Shown here piece by piece: positions 20,956 to 30,888 of a stretch of 64,000 nt of DNA. The DNA comes from Lysinibacillus cavernae (GTDB lineage: Bacteria > Bacillota > Bacilli > Bacillales_A > Planococcaceae), in NCBI RefSeq assembly GCF_009724685.1, contig NZ_WMEF01000011.1:1-64000 (forward strand), given 5' to 3'. The notes beneath the pieces are model-generated. The model saw only the letters and a program-made list of their open reading frames with translations, was not told where the DNA came from and searched no databases. Made by a program: the position numbers and the translations under genes. Position 1 is the stretch's first letter, and each line of letters begins with the position of its first letter.

Positions 20956-22593
20956 ATGAAAAATAAAGCGCTATCAACATTAATGGCTACAGCTATTACA
21001 GCGACCTTGATATTACCAGTGTCGACTGCAAACGCCTCTTCATCTCAAAATCAACCAAATTTATCTGAGACACAGGTAGCCGCTACAAAAGTGGCAGGCG
21101 AAACGGTAACAATAAGAAATATTACAAAAGATACGGTCATTACATCGAACGGTACATTCAGAATCCACAAAGAATTGAAGCCCCTATTTGATTATTCAAA
21201 CAAAACAGCATTAACGAATGCGCTAGCCACTATGGTAGTAAAAAATGGGCAAATTACTGACGTAACTGCACTAACATTGAACAAAGCAGGTACGAGCAAA
21301 AAAGCCGTATACTTTGACGGTGGTGATGCACAAATCTCTGGGGATCTTACAGTAAATGCGGACTATGTGAAGGTTCAAGAAGTTATTGTGGATGGACAGC
21401 TTATCATTACAAACAGAGTAAAAAAGGCTATAACACTCGATGAAGTTTCAGTCGGTGATACCATTACATTAAAACCACTTATAACGAAAAAGACAAATTG
21501 GCTATATGTTACTTTAAGGGATATGGAGTCATCGAACATCAATTTGGCACGTACGAAAGTTAATGTAGCTTCTGACCAAACACTTTCTAAAATTGGTGTA
21601 GTAGGTAAAGTTACGTCATTTGAAGTGATGGCTAATGTGGAAAAGCTAACAATTGATGTTGAGAAGGATTTCAACCTTTATGGTGAAGGAAAAATTGATC
21701 AAATCGTTGTAAAGGGCGGTACTAAAGTAGCTTTAGACTCAGGACATCTGGTAAACAATGTACAGGTAGACAATAAAAATGTTTCTGTCACACTTCCTAT
21801 TATTGACAAAAAAGAGCTTAATACGCTAATAGCATCACCGCCATACGTAAAAGTATCTATTAACAACGGGTATGATGTTTTAACGACTGAAAAATGGACA
21901 ACTCAAGCAGAACGTAATGTTTTTGAGTCAGCCGTAGCTAGCGCAAGAGCTGTATCAAACAATACAAGTGCCTCTCAAGAACAAGTGAAGAATGCTATTA
22001 ATCAGTACAAAAATGCACTAGCAGTTTACCAAGCTGCTCAGAAAACTGGAACAACATATGGCTATGGCGATAAAGCTTCTCTACAGTCATTAATTAATTC
22101 TGTTCAATATGTTACGGTTTCTTGGTACAATGGCTCAGATGTTTATAACAATAATCCTTGGACAACACAAGCCGATAGAAACGCTATAGAATCTGCTGTG
22201 TCATCTGCCCAAGCAGTAGTGAATAATTATTACGCTACTCAAAATGATATTTCCAATGCAGTAAATAATTTAAACAATGCTATATGGACTTATAAGAATG
22301 CTTATAAGTATGGTAATAATGGGTATTATGTTGATAAAACTAATTTACAATCACTTATTACATCTGCATATAATGGAACTGTTACAATCTCTTATACTGA
22401 AAATGGCAGCGATGTATCTATTAATTCGCAATGGACTAGTTTATCTGAATATCAAAAACTAATAACTGCTATTGACCAAGCGCAATCAATTGTTAATAAT
22501 TTATATGCAACACAAAGTGAAGTCTCAAATGCTTATAATAACCTTAACAATGCAATTACTTATTATAACAAATCTAAGAATACAAAACATTAA
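20956..22593 (+). CDS. Secreted protein with three C-terminal FIVAR-like repeats
   Basis: Exported protein of 545 residues with a signal peptide ending near ANASSS. Residues about 40-285 are rich in short beta strands (VYFDGGDAQISGDLTVNADY, then LTIDVEKDFNLYGEGKIDQI) and resemble a domain in the SLH surface protein at 45449-49690. Residues about 290-545 hold three units of roughly 80 residues, each starting DK..L..LI and containing WT(T/S) and VxNxxATQ..(V/I)..A..N, typical of FIVAR/helical-bundle repeats. No SLH or LPXTG anchor is visible. TTGGAGTG precedes the chosen ATG. Function unknown; probably cell-surface. Confidence 0.75.
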   Translation: MKNKALSTLMATAITATLILPVSTANASSSQNQPNLSETQVAATKVAGETVTIRNITKDTVITSNGTFRIHKELKPLFDYSNKTALTNALATMVVKNGQITDVTALTLNKAGTSKKAVYFDGGDAQISGDLTVNADYVKVQEVIVDGQLIITNRVKKAITLDEVSVGDTITLKPLITKKTNWLYVTLRDMESSNINLARTKVNVASDQTLSKIGVVGKVTSFEVMANVEKLTIDVEKDFNLYGEGKIDQIVVKGGTKVALDSGHLVNNVQVDNKNVSVTLPIIDKKELNTLIASPPYVKVSINNGYDVLTTEKWTTQAERNVFESAVASARAVSNNTSASQEQVKNAINQYKNALAVYQAAQKTGTTYGYGDKASLQSLINSVQYVTVSWYNGSDVYNNNPWTTQADRNAIESAVSSAQAVVNNYYATQNDISNAVNNLNNAIWTYKNAYKYGNNGYYVDKTNLQSLITSAYNGTVTISYTENGSDVSINSQWTSLSEYQKLITAIDQAQSIVNNLYATQSEVSNAYNNLNNAITYYNKSKNTKH

Positions 22594-22632
22594 CAGAAAG
22601 GACTCTGCGTTTTGCAGAGTCCTTTCTGTTAA
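22590..22632. terminator. Bidirectional terminator, perfect 19-bp stem
   Basis: TTAACAGAAAGGACTCTGC and its exact complement around a GTTTT loop, between two converging genes. The left arm includes the stop codon of the surface-protein gene. Confidence 0.85.
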
Positions 22633-22646
22633 TATAAAATTGAGTT

Positions 22647-23807
22647 TTAACTAAGACTATTCGTTTGCGCAATTGCATTTGCCTGTTTCCAACTTTGATA
22701 CCAATCCTCTATCTCCTTGTCTGGTTCCACTGCCAAGTGCTCCTGAAGCATCTTTTTTAACAGCCAGTACTGCTCTTCAACAGCACCAGCGTTATTCAGT
22801 AGGTCGTATAGCTTCATCAAGGTAAAGTAGCTTTCCTCTGCATCATAGATAAGAGCTTGGACTTTTTCCTGCACCTTTACAGCAGCCATGTAGTTCTCAT
22901 TCTTTATATAAAACTCGCTTAACTGATGGGCATGGTGTAACCACAGTCGCCTTAAGCGCTCTCTCTCACTTTCTGCCCATAGATAATCGCAATCCCCTAA
23001 AAAATCACCTGTATACATTTGAAAAACTCGTTCATGTTCATCCACTGTTGTCTGTTGTAATGGAGGTAATGATTTTAAGCAGGATAGCCACTGTTCTACA
23101 TCCACAACGACATTTTCAACTAATAGTTTATAGCCTGAATTCAACAAAGGGCTTGAAATTTGTACGCCATCCAGCCCGTAGTTCTTTAATGTTTGCCGTA
23201 TTGTATAAATGGCTGTATAAAGTTGCTTAGATGCTTTATCAATATCAGATTCTGGCCAAAATAATTCTAAAATCGTATCACGATAAATCATTTCATCACG
23301 GTGATTGAGCATGTAGGCAAATAACTCTTTAGCTTTAGATGTACGCCACTTCATGAGCTGTGTATGGCCGTCTGGTGCAACAACATTTAGCCCCCCAAAA
23401 AGCTTGATAAATGTATGTTTAGCTAGTACTTTTTTATGTTTATTACTAATTTGTTCGAGACGTTCTAAGGTCTTTTCTAAACGCGCATTTTGTACAGGTT
23501 TCAATAAATAGTCAATCGCATGTAGATTAAATGCATCTATTGCATACTGATCAAATCCTGTTGTAAAAACAATTTCCACATCAGGCAATAATTCCTGGAT
23601 TTTTTCCCCTAATGCTAAACCGTCCAGATCAGGCATTACTATATCTAAAAATACAACGTTCGGTTGTAGCGTCTGTATCTCTTCAATCACTTTTAGAGAA
23701 TCGGTGTATTCTCCAACTATATCAATTCCCGGGACATTACTTTTTTCAAGTAAGGTTTTTAGTCTCGTTAATGGTAAATGTTCATCATCTACTAGCACGA
23801 TTCTCAT
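22647..23807 (-). CDS. Response regulator with SARP/BTAD output domain
   Basis: Cytoplasmic regulator of 386 residues. Residues 1-120 are a complete receiver with acidic pair Asp7-Asp8, phospho-acceptor Asp55 in VVFLDIVMP and the conserved KPV Lys. Residues about 140-230 are a winged helix of the OmpR/SARP type (KAKELFAYMLNHRDEMIYRD), and 240-380 an all-helical BTAD domain (FLGDCDYLWAESERERLRRL). It is divergent, with a 117-bp gap, from the large hybrid kinase, its evident partner. Such REC-BTAD proteins occur in Bacillales next to 7TM-type kinases. Targets may be the adjacent surface-protein genes (inference). Confidence 0.88.
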   Translation of the reverse strand: MRIVLVDDEHLPLTRLKTLLEKSNVPGIDIVGEYTDSLKVIEEIQTLQPNVVFLDIVMPDLDGLALGEKIQELLPDVEIVFTTGFDQYAIDAFNLHAIDYLLKPVQNARLEKTLERLEQISNKHKKVLAKHTFIKLFGGLNVVAPDGHTQLMKWRTSKAKELFAYMLNHRDEMIYRDTILELFWPESDIDKASKQLYTAIYTIRQTLKNYGLDGVQISSPLLNSGYKLLVENVVVDVEQWLSCLKSLPPLQQTTVDEHERVFQMYTGDFLGDCDYLWAESERERLRRLWLHHAHQLSEFYIKNENYMAAVKVQEKVQALIYDAEESYFTLMKLYDLLNNAGAVEEQYWLLKKMLQEHLAVEPDKEIEDWYQSWKQANAIAQTNSLS

Positions 23808-23924
23808 ATTTACTCCTCCTTAAAAACTATTCCTTTACTTATTATCGTTTACTTTTTGAAAGAATTGATAGAATAACCATTACTTTTGAAGGAGAAAAAA
23901 ACTATTTGTCGAAATCTATTATTT

Positions 23925-26900
23925 ATGATGAAAAAGAAAATATTCTCCAAAAATTTTACTATTTTTCTAATCGCAGCGTTATTTTTTTGCTTTCTATCGC
24001 TTATACGATTCACTTGGATGAATTTCACAAACATTTCAGAAGGGGTTGCTGCTACACAAGGGACTGTTGATTTAACAAATATTGATACAAGCCATAATTT
24101 TAAAATCAAGCTACAAAAAGAATGGGAATTGTATCCTAATATCTTCCTTGCTTCGGAAAGCGTTACATCTTTTGAGCAAAAAAAGATTTATACGAATCAG
24201 CCAGAATCTTGGGATCAGTATTTTCAAAATAACAATGGGAATCACTATGGTTCCTATCGTTTAAAAATTTTAAAAGAACACACGTCACCTCAGATGTATG
24301 GTATTACGATTCCTGAAGGTTTAGCACCCTATGAGCTTTACATAGATGGTCAATTCATTGGAGGATTAGGAAATCTTACGTCAGATAATGTTCAAACTGC
24401 TCCTACTGGCAGACCTGTTACTTATTATTTTACGCTTACTACTAATGAAAGCGAAATTATTATACAAGGTATTCAAACTAATCCTTATGTACAAGGTGGA
24501 TTTCAACGAGAAATTGTTTTTGGTGATCTGCAATCTATGGAACAGTCAAAGTCTTTTTCCATTGCAACTCAAATGGCTGTTTGTCTAGTATTTCTATTTT
24601 ATTTATTATTTACAATTCTACTTTGGTTGATAGGCATTCGAGATAAATCCCTACTTTATTTTGCCCTAATTATTATTTCAACTTGTGTAACTGTACTTGT
24701 TTCAAGTAATAAAATTTTATATAGTTACATACCTATTAATTGGATTTGGGCAAATAAAATATACTATTTCTCTTACATTAACAATATGTTATTTTTCGTT
24801 TTATTCCTACGTGAATTAATGAAGGAGTATGCTAAGCCAAAAATATTAACGATTGTTCCTTTTCTATGTGCTACCTATTTATTATTTATTGTAGTAGCGC
24901 CCATAGAATATATTTTCAAGACCAAAATGATTTTTACATTACTTTTTATCGTCTCTCCTATTATTATAACTATCTACACACTGACTATTGTTATAAAAGG
25001 TCAAAAGGGTGTGATGTTTTTATTATTAACGGGAACAGCAGTAGCAACCAATTCTTTATTTTCCTCTTTAAGACAAAACGCAACATTACCTTATAGTCAC
25101 TATCCTTTCGATTTATTAATAGGAATCACTGCTTTATCAGCATTTTGGTTTACCCGATATTTTCAAACAACTTTACAAACAGAAAGGCTTTCTGTGAAAT
25201 TACAAAAAGAAATAAATACAAAAGATGATTTTCTGGCAAATACCTCTCATGAACTGCGGAATCCTTTGCATGGCATCATGAGTATTGCTCAAACGATGTT
25301 ATCTAAGCAGGATGCTAAGGAAAATCAAAATGATTTAAAGCTACTGGTCCGAATTGGTAATCATATGACCCATATGCTAGATGATTTATTGGATTTAGTA
25401 AAATTAAAGGAAAAATCGCTCAAACTACAACCAAAACCTTTAAATACTTATATTCTTGCAAGTGGTGTAAGCAGTATGTTTCGTTTTATGCTGAAAGGGA
25501 AACCAATTGAGCTTGTCGTGCGTATACCCACTCATTCACCACTTGTGCTAGCCGACGAGACACGACTAATTCAAATTTTTGCAAATTTAATTCATAACGC
25601 CATTAAATTCACTGAACAGGGCTCCATTACAATCGATGCAGAAGAAGTTGGTAAAAAACTATATATTTCTATTACAGATACGGGAATTGGTATTGAAAAG
25701 GCTATGCAGGAAAGAATATTCGAACCTTATGAGCAAGTTGATTCAACAATGACATCCATAGGTGGTGGACTTGGATTAGGCTTAAGAATTTGCCAAGAGC
25801 TTATATCCTTGCATGGTGGGACCATTTCGTTGTCATCTACTATAGGGAAAGGCTCAACCTTTACTTTTTCATTACCAATAGCTAAAACTCAGTCGCTAGA
25901 AGACAGCGAATTGCGTACTGAAAAGGATACAGTGTTATTAAAATATACTTCTTTAATAAGTGATTTATCGATAATTGAACACAGAATTCCGTCTACTACT
26001 GAAAAGGACACTTTGGTGACTAGCCATGCGCGAATTCTCATCGTTGATGATGATGCTGTAAATTTACAGATCCTCGTTAATGCCTTTTCAACCGAGCCCT
26101 TTGAAATTGAAACGGCTTTAAGCGGGGCCGAGGCTCTTGAAAAACTACAAGAGAATAGCTTTGATTTAGTGATTTCTGATATTATGATGCCACATATGTC
26201 TGGCTATGACTTGGCAAAGCACATTCGTGAAAAATTCTCTATTTCAGAGCTACCATTATTGTTCTTAACTGCACGACAACAAAGTGAGGATATTCAACTA
26301 GCCTTTTTAAGTGGGGCAAATGATTACGTTAAGAAACCGATGGAGTATCTGGAGCTTAAAGCACGTGTTCAGGCACTCATTCAAATGAAGCAATCTAGTG
26401 AAGAACGTCTTCGTATCGAAGCTGCTTGGCTCCAAGCACAAATACAACCTCACTTTTTCTTCAATACGCTGAACTCTATTATATCCTTACATGGCGTAGA
26501 CGAGGAGAAGATGGAGGAATTACTTCTTGCCTTTAGTGACTACCTACAAATGAGCTTCGATTTCCAAAATGTCGATTTAGTCGTGCCAATCGATTATGAA
26601 TTAAAGCTTGTACGCGCCTACATAGCAATTGAACAAATTCGCTTTGGTGACAGGATACGAGTTGTGTGGGATATACCTAATCAGATGGGGCTGTTCGTTC
26701 CTCCACTGTCAATACAAACGCTTGTCGAAAATGCTATTCAGCATGGTATTTTACCACGCCGGGAAGGTGGCACTGTGACCATTTACATCAAAGAGATGGA
26801 GGAGCGTTTTACAATAGTCATTTCTGATAATGGTGTTGGCTTTGAAACAAAGACGCCTAAAAAGAAAACTGGCGTAGGTCTCGTTAACACGGAACAACGG

Positions 26901-26987
26901 CTAAAACAATTATTTGGTGTGGAATTAACAATAGACAGTGTCATAGGTCATCGTACAACCATCTCCTTCTCCATTCCAAAAAATTAA
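23925..26987 (+). CDS. 7TM-type hybrid sensor kinase with two kinase cores
   Basis: Membrane sensor of 1020 residues. Order: N-terminal helix, extracytoplasmic 7TMR-DISM-like domain (about 45-205), seven helices (about 215-415), HisKA with His442 in TSHELRNPLHG, HATPase (NAIKF, DTGIGI, GLGLGL), receiver with Asp752 in LVISDIMMP, then a LytS-type His_kinase with His843 in QIQPHFFFNTLN and a second HATPase (ENAIQHG, DNGVGF). It can therefore phosphorylate by two routes. Start is uncertain: the in-frame ATG pair has no good ribosome site, while GAAGGAG lies 37 bp earlier, 9 bp before an in-frame ATT. The partner is the divergent SARP-type regulator. Confidence 0.9.
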   Translation: MMKKKIFSKNFTIFLIAALFFCFLSLIRFTWMNFTNISEGVAATQGTVDLTNIDTSHNFKIKLQKEWELYPNIFLASESVTSFEQKKIYTNQPESWDQYFQNNNGNHYGSYRLKILKEHTSPQMYGITIPEGLAPYELYIDGQFIGGLGNLTSDNVQTAPTGRPVTYYFTLTTNESEIIIQGIQTNPYVQGGFQREIVFGDLQSMEQSKSFSIATQMAVCLVFLFYLLFTILLWLIGIRDKSLLYFALIIISTCVTVLVSSNKILYSYIPINWIWANKIYYFSYINNMLFFVLFLRELMKEYAKPKILTIVPFLCATYLLFIVVAPIEYIFKTKMIFTLLFIVSPIIITIYTLTIVIKGQKGVMFLLLTGTAVATNSLFSSLRQNATLPYSHYPFDLLIGITALSAFWFTRYFQTTLQTERLSVKLQKEINTKDDFLANTSHELRNPLHGIMSIAQTMLSKQDAKENQNDLKLLVRIGNHMTHMLDDLLDLVKLKEKSLKLQPKPLNTYILASGVSSMFRFMLKGKPIELVVRIPTHSPLVLADETRLIQIFANLIHNAIKFTEQGSITIDAEEVGKKLYISITDTGIGIEKAMQERIFEPYEQVDSTMTSIGGGLGLGLRICQELISLHGGTISLSSTIGKGSTFTFSLPIAKTQSLEDSELRTEKDTVLLKYTSLISDLSIIEHRIPSTTEKDTLVTSHARILIVDDDAVNLQILVNAFSTEPFEIETALSGAEALEKLQENSFDLVISDIMMPHMSGYDLAKHIREKFSISELPLLFLTARQQSEDIQLAFLSGANDYVKKPMEYLELKARVQALIQMKQSSEERLRIEAAWLQAQIQPHFFFNTLNSIISLHGVDEEKMEELLLAFSDYLQMSFDFQNVDLVVPIDYELKLVRAYIAIEQIRFGDRIRVVWDIPNQMGLFVPPLSIQTLVENAIQHGILPRREGGTVTIYIKEMEERFTIVISDNGVGFETKTPKKKTGVGLVNTEQRLKQLFGVELTIDSVIGHRTTISFSIPKN

Positions 26988-27427
26988 TGGTTTATTATGT
27001 AGTTCTATCCGTTAGCTCGATGACTTTATCCTTCACTTTACTAGACTGATTCGCTTTATAAATCAAAAATGACTAGGCTATGAGATGCCTAGTCATTTTT
27101 GATAGTTATACACGGTCCTCACACATAGCACTCATTTAGCACAGCACCCTCAACAGCATCTGAAACCTAAACAAACAGGTAATGTCTTCACTCAACATCA
27201 CCTGCTTTTCTCATTACATTTCTATTATCTTTACCAATATGACTTCCTTTATAGGTACTGAAGTTGTGCAATTCTCATATAAAATTTATAACCAATCTAC
27301 CTATTCATCCAAAAAATGCATAAAAAAATACTTGCCTATGATAAAATTGGTTTATCACCATATCTTGGATAGATTTTCACTCAAATTATCTACGTTAACT
27401 ATTAAAAACTAGGAGGCTTCTCATAGT
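26988..27427. other. Intergenic region after the hybrid kinase
   Basis: Holds the kinase terminator (27062-27103) and about 320 bp of AT-rich DNA leading to the next gene. A weak inverted repeat (ACAGGTAATGT/ACATCACCTG-like) lies near 27175-27210. A 76-codon open frame on the + strand has no ribosome site and no recognisable protein character. I see no other gene or RNA. Confidence 0.5.
27062..27103 (+). terminator. Terminator of the hybrid kinase gene
   Basis: 17-bp perfect stem ATCAAAAATGACTAGGC with an 8-nt loop; the right arm supplies the T run. Confidence 0.88.
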
Positions 27428-28711
27428 ATGAAAAACAAAAAAAGATGGGCCTTGCTGTCTTTAGTGGCAGTCCCTTCGCTTCTTTACAGTGCACCCGCAT
27501 CGGCAGATGATATGACTGGACATGCAAAAACTGCCTACATATACAACTACAATGCTAACGTGTCAAATGTTATGCAACTGATTAACAACATTAACAATAC
27601 AACCGCTACCTTCCAAGCAAATTTAGAGGCAGCCCTTAAAGCCTACAATGCTTTAACGGAAACAGAAAAACAGTATGTAACGAACTATTCAACATTGTCA
27701 GCACATCAACAAACAAGAGTGTCTTACCGTAAGTTAGCTGCTAAAATTGAAGAAAAGTTAAATTCTGTGGAATCCACGTCTATTAATTATTATCAAAATG
27801 TTATTGAAACGCGAGATTGGTATAATACCTTGAATGCTGCGCAAAAATCATATGTAAGTGCATCTGCACAAAAAATATTAACATCCTATATAACACCAAA
27901 TACATCTGTTGATAAAGTGGTCAATAAAATTCGACTAATCAATTCATCTCGTCTGACTTTCCATAAAGATGTGGCTGATGCGAGAGCGGAGCTTAATGCA
28001 TTACGTAAGTTTTCAAATGTTTCTTTACCTGTGGGTATCGAACAGCTTTTACTTGATGCTGAACAGCTTGTTGTAAAGGATAAGGCTGCTGCTAAAGAGG
28101 TTGAAAATGCCATTACAGCTTTATCGCCAAAAACGTCGACTGTTCAAGATGTACAGGTAGCCAAAACAGCATTTGAAGCTTTAACACCTGTACAACAGCA
28201 ACTCGTACCGAATGTTTGGACTTTAGTCGATTTTGTACAAGGAAAATATACACTTCCTACAAAGGACAACGTCCCTAAAACACCTGTGTTATCAGACAAT
28301 GCGGCTATACCAGGCAAAACCACTGAAATGACAAAAAGTAAAAACACCTATAAGGCGAAAATTAATGTAGCTAAATCAGAGATTGATACAGAACGTTTTA
28401 TTCTCACTACAAAAGATAATATGACGATCATCATTCCACCACTTTATACACTAGTGAATGAGGATGAAGGCGTGATGGATATTCAAGTGACGAAAAAGGC
28501 AAATCGTATTACTTTCCAAGCGACTTTAAATAAAATACCAGTAACATTTGATGCTAATATGGAAATCATTATTGAAGGTTTATCAGCAAGTTCATCCATC
28601 GTCCACTCAAATGAGTTTGGCAAACGAGTACCCGCTGACTTTATCGTTAGTGGAAATCGTCACATTATCCAAACAACTTCTCCTGGTTCATTCCAAATCA
28701 TAAGAAATTAA
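27428..28711 (+). CDS. Secreted helical-repeat protein of unknown function
   Basis: Exported protein of 427 residues with a signal peptide ending near SAPASA. Residues about 40-270 are helical repeats with the recurring pattern A..AYNALT..EKQYV and WYNTLNAAQKSYV and FEALTPVQQQLV, common in surface proteins of Lysinibacillus and relatives. Residues about 300-427 are beta-rich (INVAKSEIDTERFILTTKDN) and unrecognised. No SLH, LPXTG or lipobox anchor is seen. AGGAGGC precedes the ATG. It follows the kinase on the same strand, after a strong terminator, so a regulatory link is only suggested by position. Confidence 0.7.
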   Translation: MKNKKRWALLSLVAVPSLLYSAPASADDMTGHAKTAYIYNYNANVSNVMQLINNINNTTATFQANLEAALKAYNALTETEKQYVTNYSTLSAHQQTRVSYRKLAAKIEEKLNSVESTSINYYQNVIETRDWYNTLNAAQKSYVSASAQKILTSYITPNTSVDKVVNKIRLINSSRLTFHKDVADARAELNALRKFSNVSLPVGIEQLLLDAEQLVVKDKAAAKEVENAITALSPKTSTVQDVQVAKTAFEALTPVQQQLVPNVWTLVDFVQGKYTLPTKDNVPKTPVLSDNAAIPGKTTEMTKSKNTYKAKINVAKSEIDTERFILTTKDNMTIIIPPLYTLVNEDEGVMDIQVTKKANRITFQATLNKIPVTFDANMEIIIEGLSASSSIVHSNEFGKRVPADFIVSGNRHIIQTTSPGSFQIIRN

Positions 28712-28720
28712 ACCTTTTAA

Positions 28721-28767
28721 AGCATGAAAGAAGTACCAACGAAGCTTGTGTTGGTTTCTTTCATGCT
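28721..28767 (+). terminator. Terminator of the helical-repeat protein gene
   Basis: AGCATGAAAGAA..ACCAAC paired with GTTGGT.TCTTTCATGCT, followed by ATCTTTTTG. Confidence 0.85.
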
Positions 28768-28824
28768 ATCTTTTTGTACATATCTACCGATAAGGTAAAG
28801 CCCCTCTGTATATATATGAGGCAC

Positions 28825-30744
28825 TTATTTTGCCGTAGCTACTAGTCGATCCACAATGAAATCTAGCTGTTTAGTTAATGAATAAATGTCGTTGTAATAA
28901 CAAAAACCAAAATCCATTTCAATAAGCCTGCCTTCTTTAATGGCTGGAATATTGGACCAAACTGGGTGATCTGTTAAATCGACCATCCCTTCATAGGATG
29001 AACGGAAAACATAATCACCTGCATAATCCGTTATTACTTCTAAAGATACATCAATTGCCTCTTCCTTGTTATTCTTATCATCAATTTTCTGTTGAATAAT
29101 CTCGGGGGCTTTCATTCCTAAATACTCGTAAATGGCTTGGGAACCACGTCCAAAGGTGTAACTAGTCACAACTGACATTTTTCCTTTGCCACCTTCCATA
29201 ATACTAACTGTTTTATCTAAAATGCCTGCCTTTTTTAACTTTTCTTGACTGTCTTCTACTTTTGCATAGAAATTAGCTAAAAGCTCTTTTGCTTCTTTCT
29301 CTTTCCCTAGCACTTCTCCAATTTTAGTTAAACGCTCATCTAGTGATGTTGAGAAGTCTATCATGACAGTAGGTGCAATCTTTTGCATTTCATCATAAAG
29401 TTCTTCCTTACTTGGAATTATGATGACATCGGGTTTTAATTGAATCACTGCCTCGACATTTGGCTCGAACCATTCACCTAAACTTTCAACGGTTTTTAAT
29501 TCTTCCTCAAATGCTGCTCCCTCTTGTATTTTAGAGGAGCCCACTGGTGTCACATCAAAAGCTAGGACATCACCTGTATAATACATCACCACTACTCGCT
29601 CAGGGTTAACAGGTATTTCAACGTCCCCTTTCATAGTGGATATAATTTTTGTTTGTGATTCGCTGGCTGTTTGTGTAGTAGAAGCTTGTTTTTCTCCACC
29701 TATATTGGTAGATGCTCCGCTGCTGCAAGCGCTTAATAAAAGTGTTAGACATAGAAAGAGTGTTGCAATAGCTGATAATCCTTTTTTATTCATTGATTCA
29801 TACTTCCTTTCATTATATTGATAACCTTTCTCAATATAATCTTGGAAGCTAAAATCGACAATGGAGTATCTTTCAGACATTGAAGGACTATCTTTTACTA
29901 GACGATTCACCTGTTCCATTTGACGAAATTTTGTGGGTGAAACGCCTACTCTCTTTTTGAATAGTCTACTAAAATAATAGACATCGCTATAGCCGACACC
30001 CATTGCGATATCGCGTAAGCTAGCGTTTGTCTGCTCAAGCAAAATAGAAGCCTTTTCAATACGAAGTTGAATTAAATACTCAATCGGACTACAACCTATT
30101 TGTTGCTTGAATTGAATGGATAAATGAGATGGACTATAGCGTAATGCCTTTGCAATTGATTCTAAAGTTAATGGCTGTGCATAGTTTTTTTCTATATAGG
30201 CTTTAATTTGACTAGAGACATTCAACTTTTGAATATCGACACTGTCCAGATCTAACTGCATGAAAATCTCATTTAATAATTGGTAAAATAACGATTTTAT
30301 GGTGAATTTGCCGAGATTTTTTGCATTTTCCCATTCTATATACATATAATGTATTTTTTCAAACATGGTAATTGGTGAGTTAGGTACAAGACTGTATTGA
30401 TAGTTGAAAGGATTATTGCTTTGCATGGCTCTTGCTATCAGTTTATTAGAGGTTAAAGGAATCGAAGCCCGATAGAATACCATATAGTATTCAAATCCTT
30501 TGTCGGTTGCAACGATTTGCAGAGTGGAGCCCTTCCCACCGTGAATAAGATGAAAGCCCTCTAGTGTATAGTTTGTTAAATCGATTTGGACTTCCGCACC
30601 ACCACCTGTGGTATAAAGAAACATATTAGCAGGTAATTTATATAATTTTCCAATTCCCTCAGGTTTGATAAGCTCATATCGTATATCGAGTACTTTAATC
30701 GCTGCATGATTCCAAAGAAATAGAAACTCCTCTTTTGGTAGCAT
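28825..30744 (-). CDS. AraC regulator fused in frame to a siderophore-binding lipoprotein (copy 1)
   Basis: Open frame of 639 residues with no stop between two normally separate proteins. Residues 1-276 are an AraC regulator: a cupin-like sensor half, then two helix-turn-helix units (TLESIAKALRYSPSHLSIQF, IAMGVGYSDVYYFSRLFKK). A 41-residue linker follows. Met318 begins a full lipoprotein: MNKKG signal, lipobox LLSACSSG, then an FhuD/FeuA-type binding domain (VEIPVNPERVVV, LKPDVIIIP, DYAGDYVF). Inside the linker DNA lie a Fur box, a -10 TATAAT and AAAGGAAG, so the lipoprotein can also be made alone. Whether the fused chain is made, or acts as a membrane-bound sensor-regulator, is open. It is paralogous to the next gene upstream. 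Confidence 0.85.
   Translation of the reverse strand: MLPKEEFLFLWNHAAIKVLDIRYELIKPEGIGKLYKLPANMFLYTTGGGAEVQIDLTNYTLEGFHLIHGGKGSTLQIVATDKGFEYYMVFYRASIPLTSNKLIARAMQSNNPFNYQYSLVPNSPITMFEKIHYMYIEWENAKNLGKFTIKSLFYQLLNEIFMQLDLDSVDIQKLNVSSQIKAYIEKNYAQPLTLESIAKALRYSPSHLSIQFKQQIGCSPIEYLIQLRIEKASILLEQTNASLRDIAMGVGYSDVYYFSRLFKKRVGVSPTKFRQMEQVNRLVKDSPSMSERYSIVDFSFQDYIEKGYQYNERKYESMNKKGLSAIATLFLCLTLLLSACSSGASTNIGGEKQASTTQTASESQTKIISTMKGDVEIPVNPERVVVMYYTGDVLAFDVTPVGSSKIQEGAAFEEELKTVESLGEWFEPNVEAVIQLKPDVIIIPSKEELYDEMQKIAPTVMIDFSTSLDERLTKIGEVLGKEKEAKELLANFYAKVEDSQEKLKKAGILDKTVSIMEGGKGKMSVVTSYTFGRGSQAIYEYLGMKAPEIIQQKIDDKNNKEEAIDVSLEVITDYAGDYVFRSSYEGMVDLTDHPVWSNIPAIKEGRLIEMDFGFCYYNDIYSLTKQLDFIVDRLVATAK
29793..29842 (-). 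promoter_or_regulatory. Internal Fur-boxed promoter and ribosome site inside the fusion ORF (copy 1)
   Basis: On the minus strand: weak -35 ATTATA, a degenerate 7-1-7 Fur box (core 29819-29833), -10 TATAAT, AAAGGAAG (29803-29810) and the in-frame ATG at 29793 of the lipoprotein part. The Fur core sits 26-40 bp before the ATG, exactly as in copy 2. Confidence 0.65.
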
Positions 30745-30790
30745 CCTAATTCATTCCTTCCAATTTATTACTACCTCCAATTTTATTATA

Positions 30791-30810
30791 ATTGATAATC
30801 ATTCTCAATA
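30791..30810 (-). promoter_or_regulatory. Fur box and promoter of AraC-lipoprotein copy 1
   Basis: ATTGATAATCATTCTCAATA fits the 7-1-7 Fur pattern. On the minus strand TTGAGA and TAAAAT with 17 bp between them form a promoter across this box. Confidence 0.8.
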
Positions 30811-30846
30811 TTTTATTTTTCTAACAACAATAGTGAAGGCATAAAA

Positions 30847-30875
30847 AAATCACTCAAACAAAGCTTGAGTGATTT
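30847..30875 (-). terminator. Terminator of AraC-lipoprotein copy 2
   Basis: AAATCACTCAA/TTGAGTGATTT stem, loop of 7 nt, T7 tail on the minus strand. Confidence 0.88.
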
Positions 30876-30888
30876 TATTCAATCGCCT

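Noticed and set aside
27182..27412. 76-codon + strand open frame between the kinase and the next secreted protein
   Set aside because: No ribosome binding site and an atypical composition (many Ser, Tyr, Ile runs); probably chance in AT-rich DNA.
29789..29804. An out-of-frame ATG close to the internal lipoprotein start in fusion copy 1
   Set aside because: It opens only MNQ then a stop, so it is neither a frameshift nor an alternative start for the lipoprotein.
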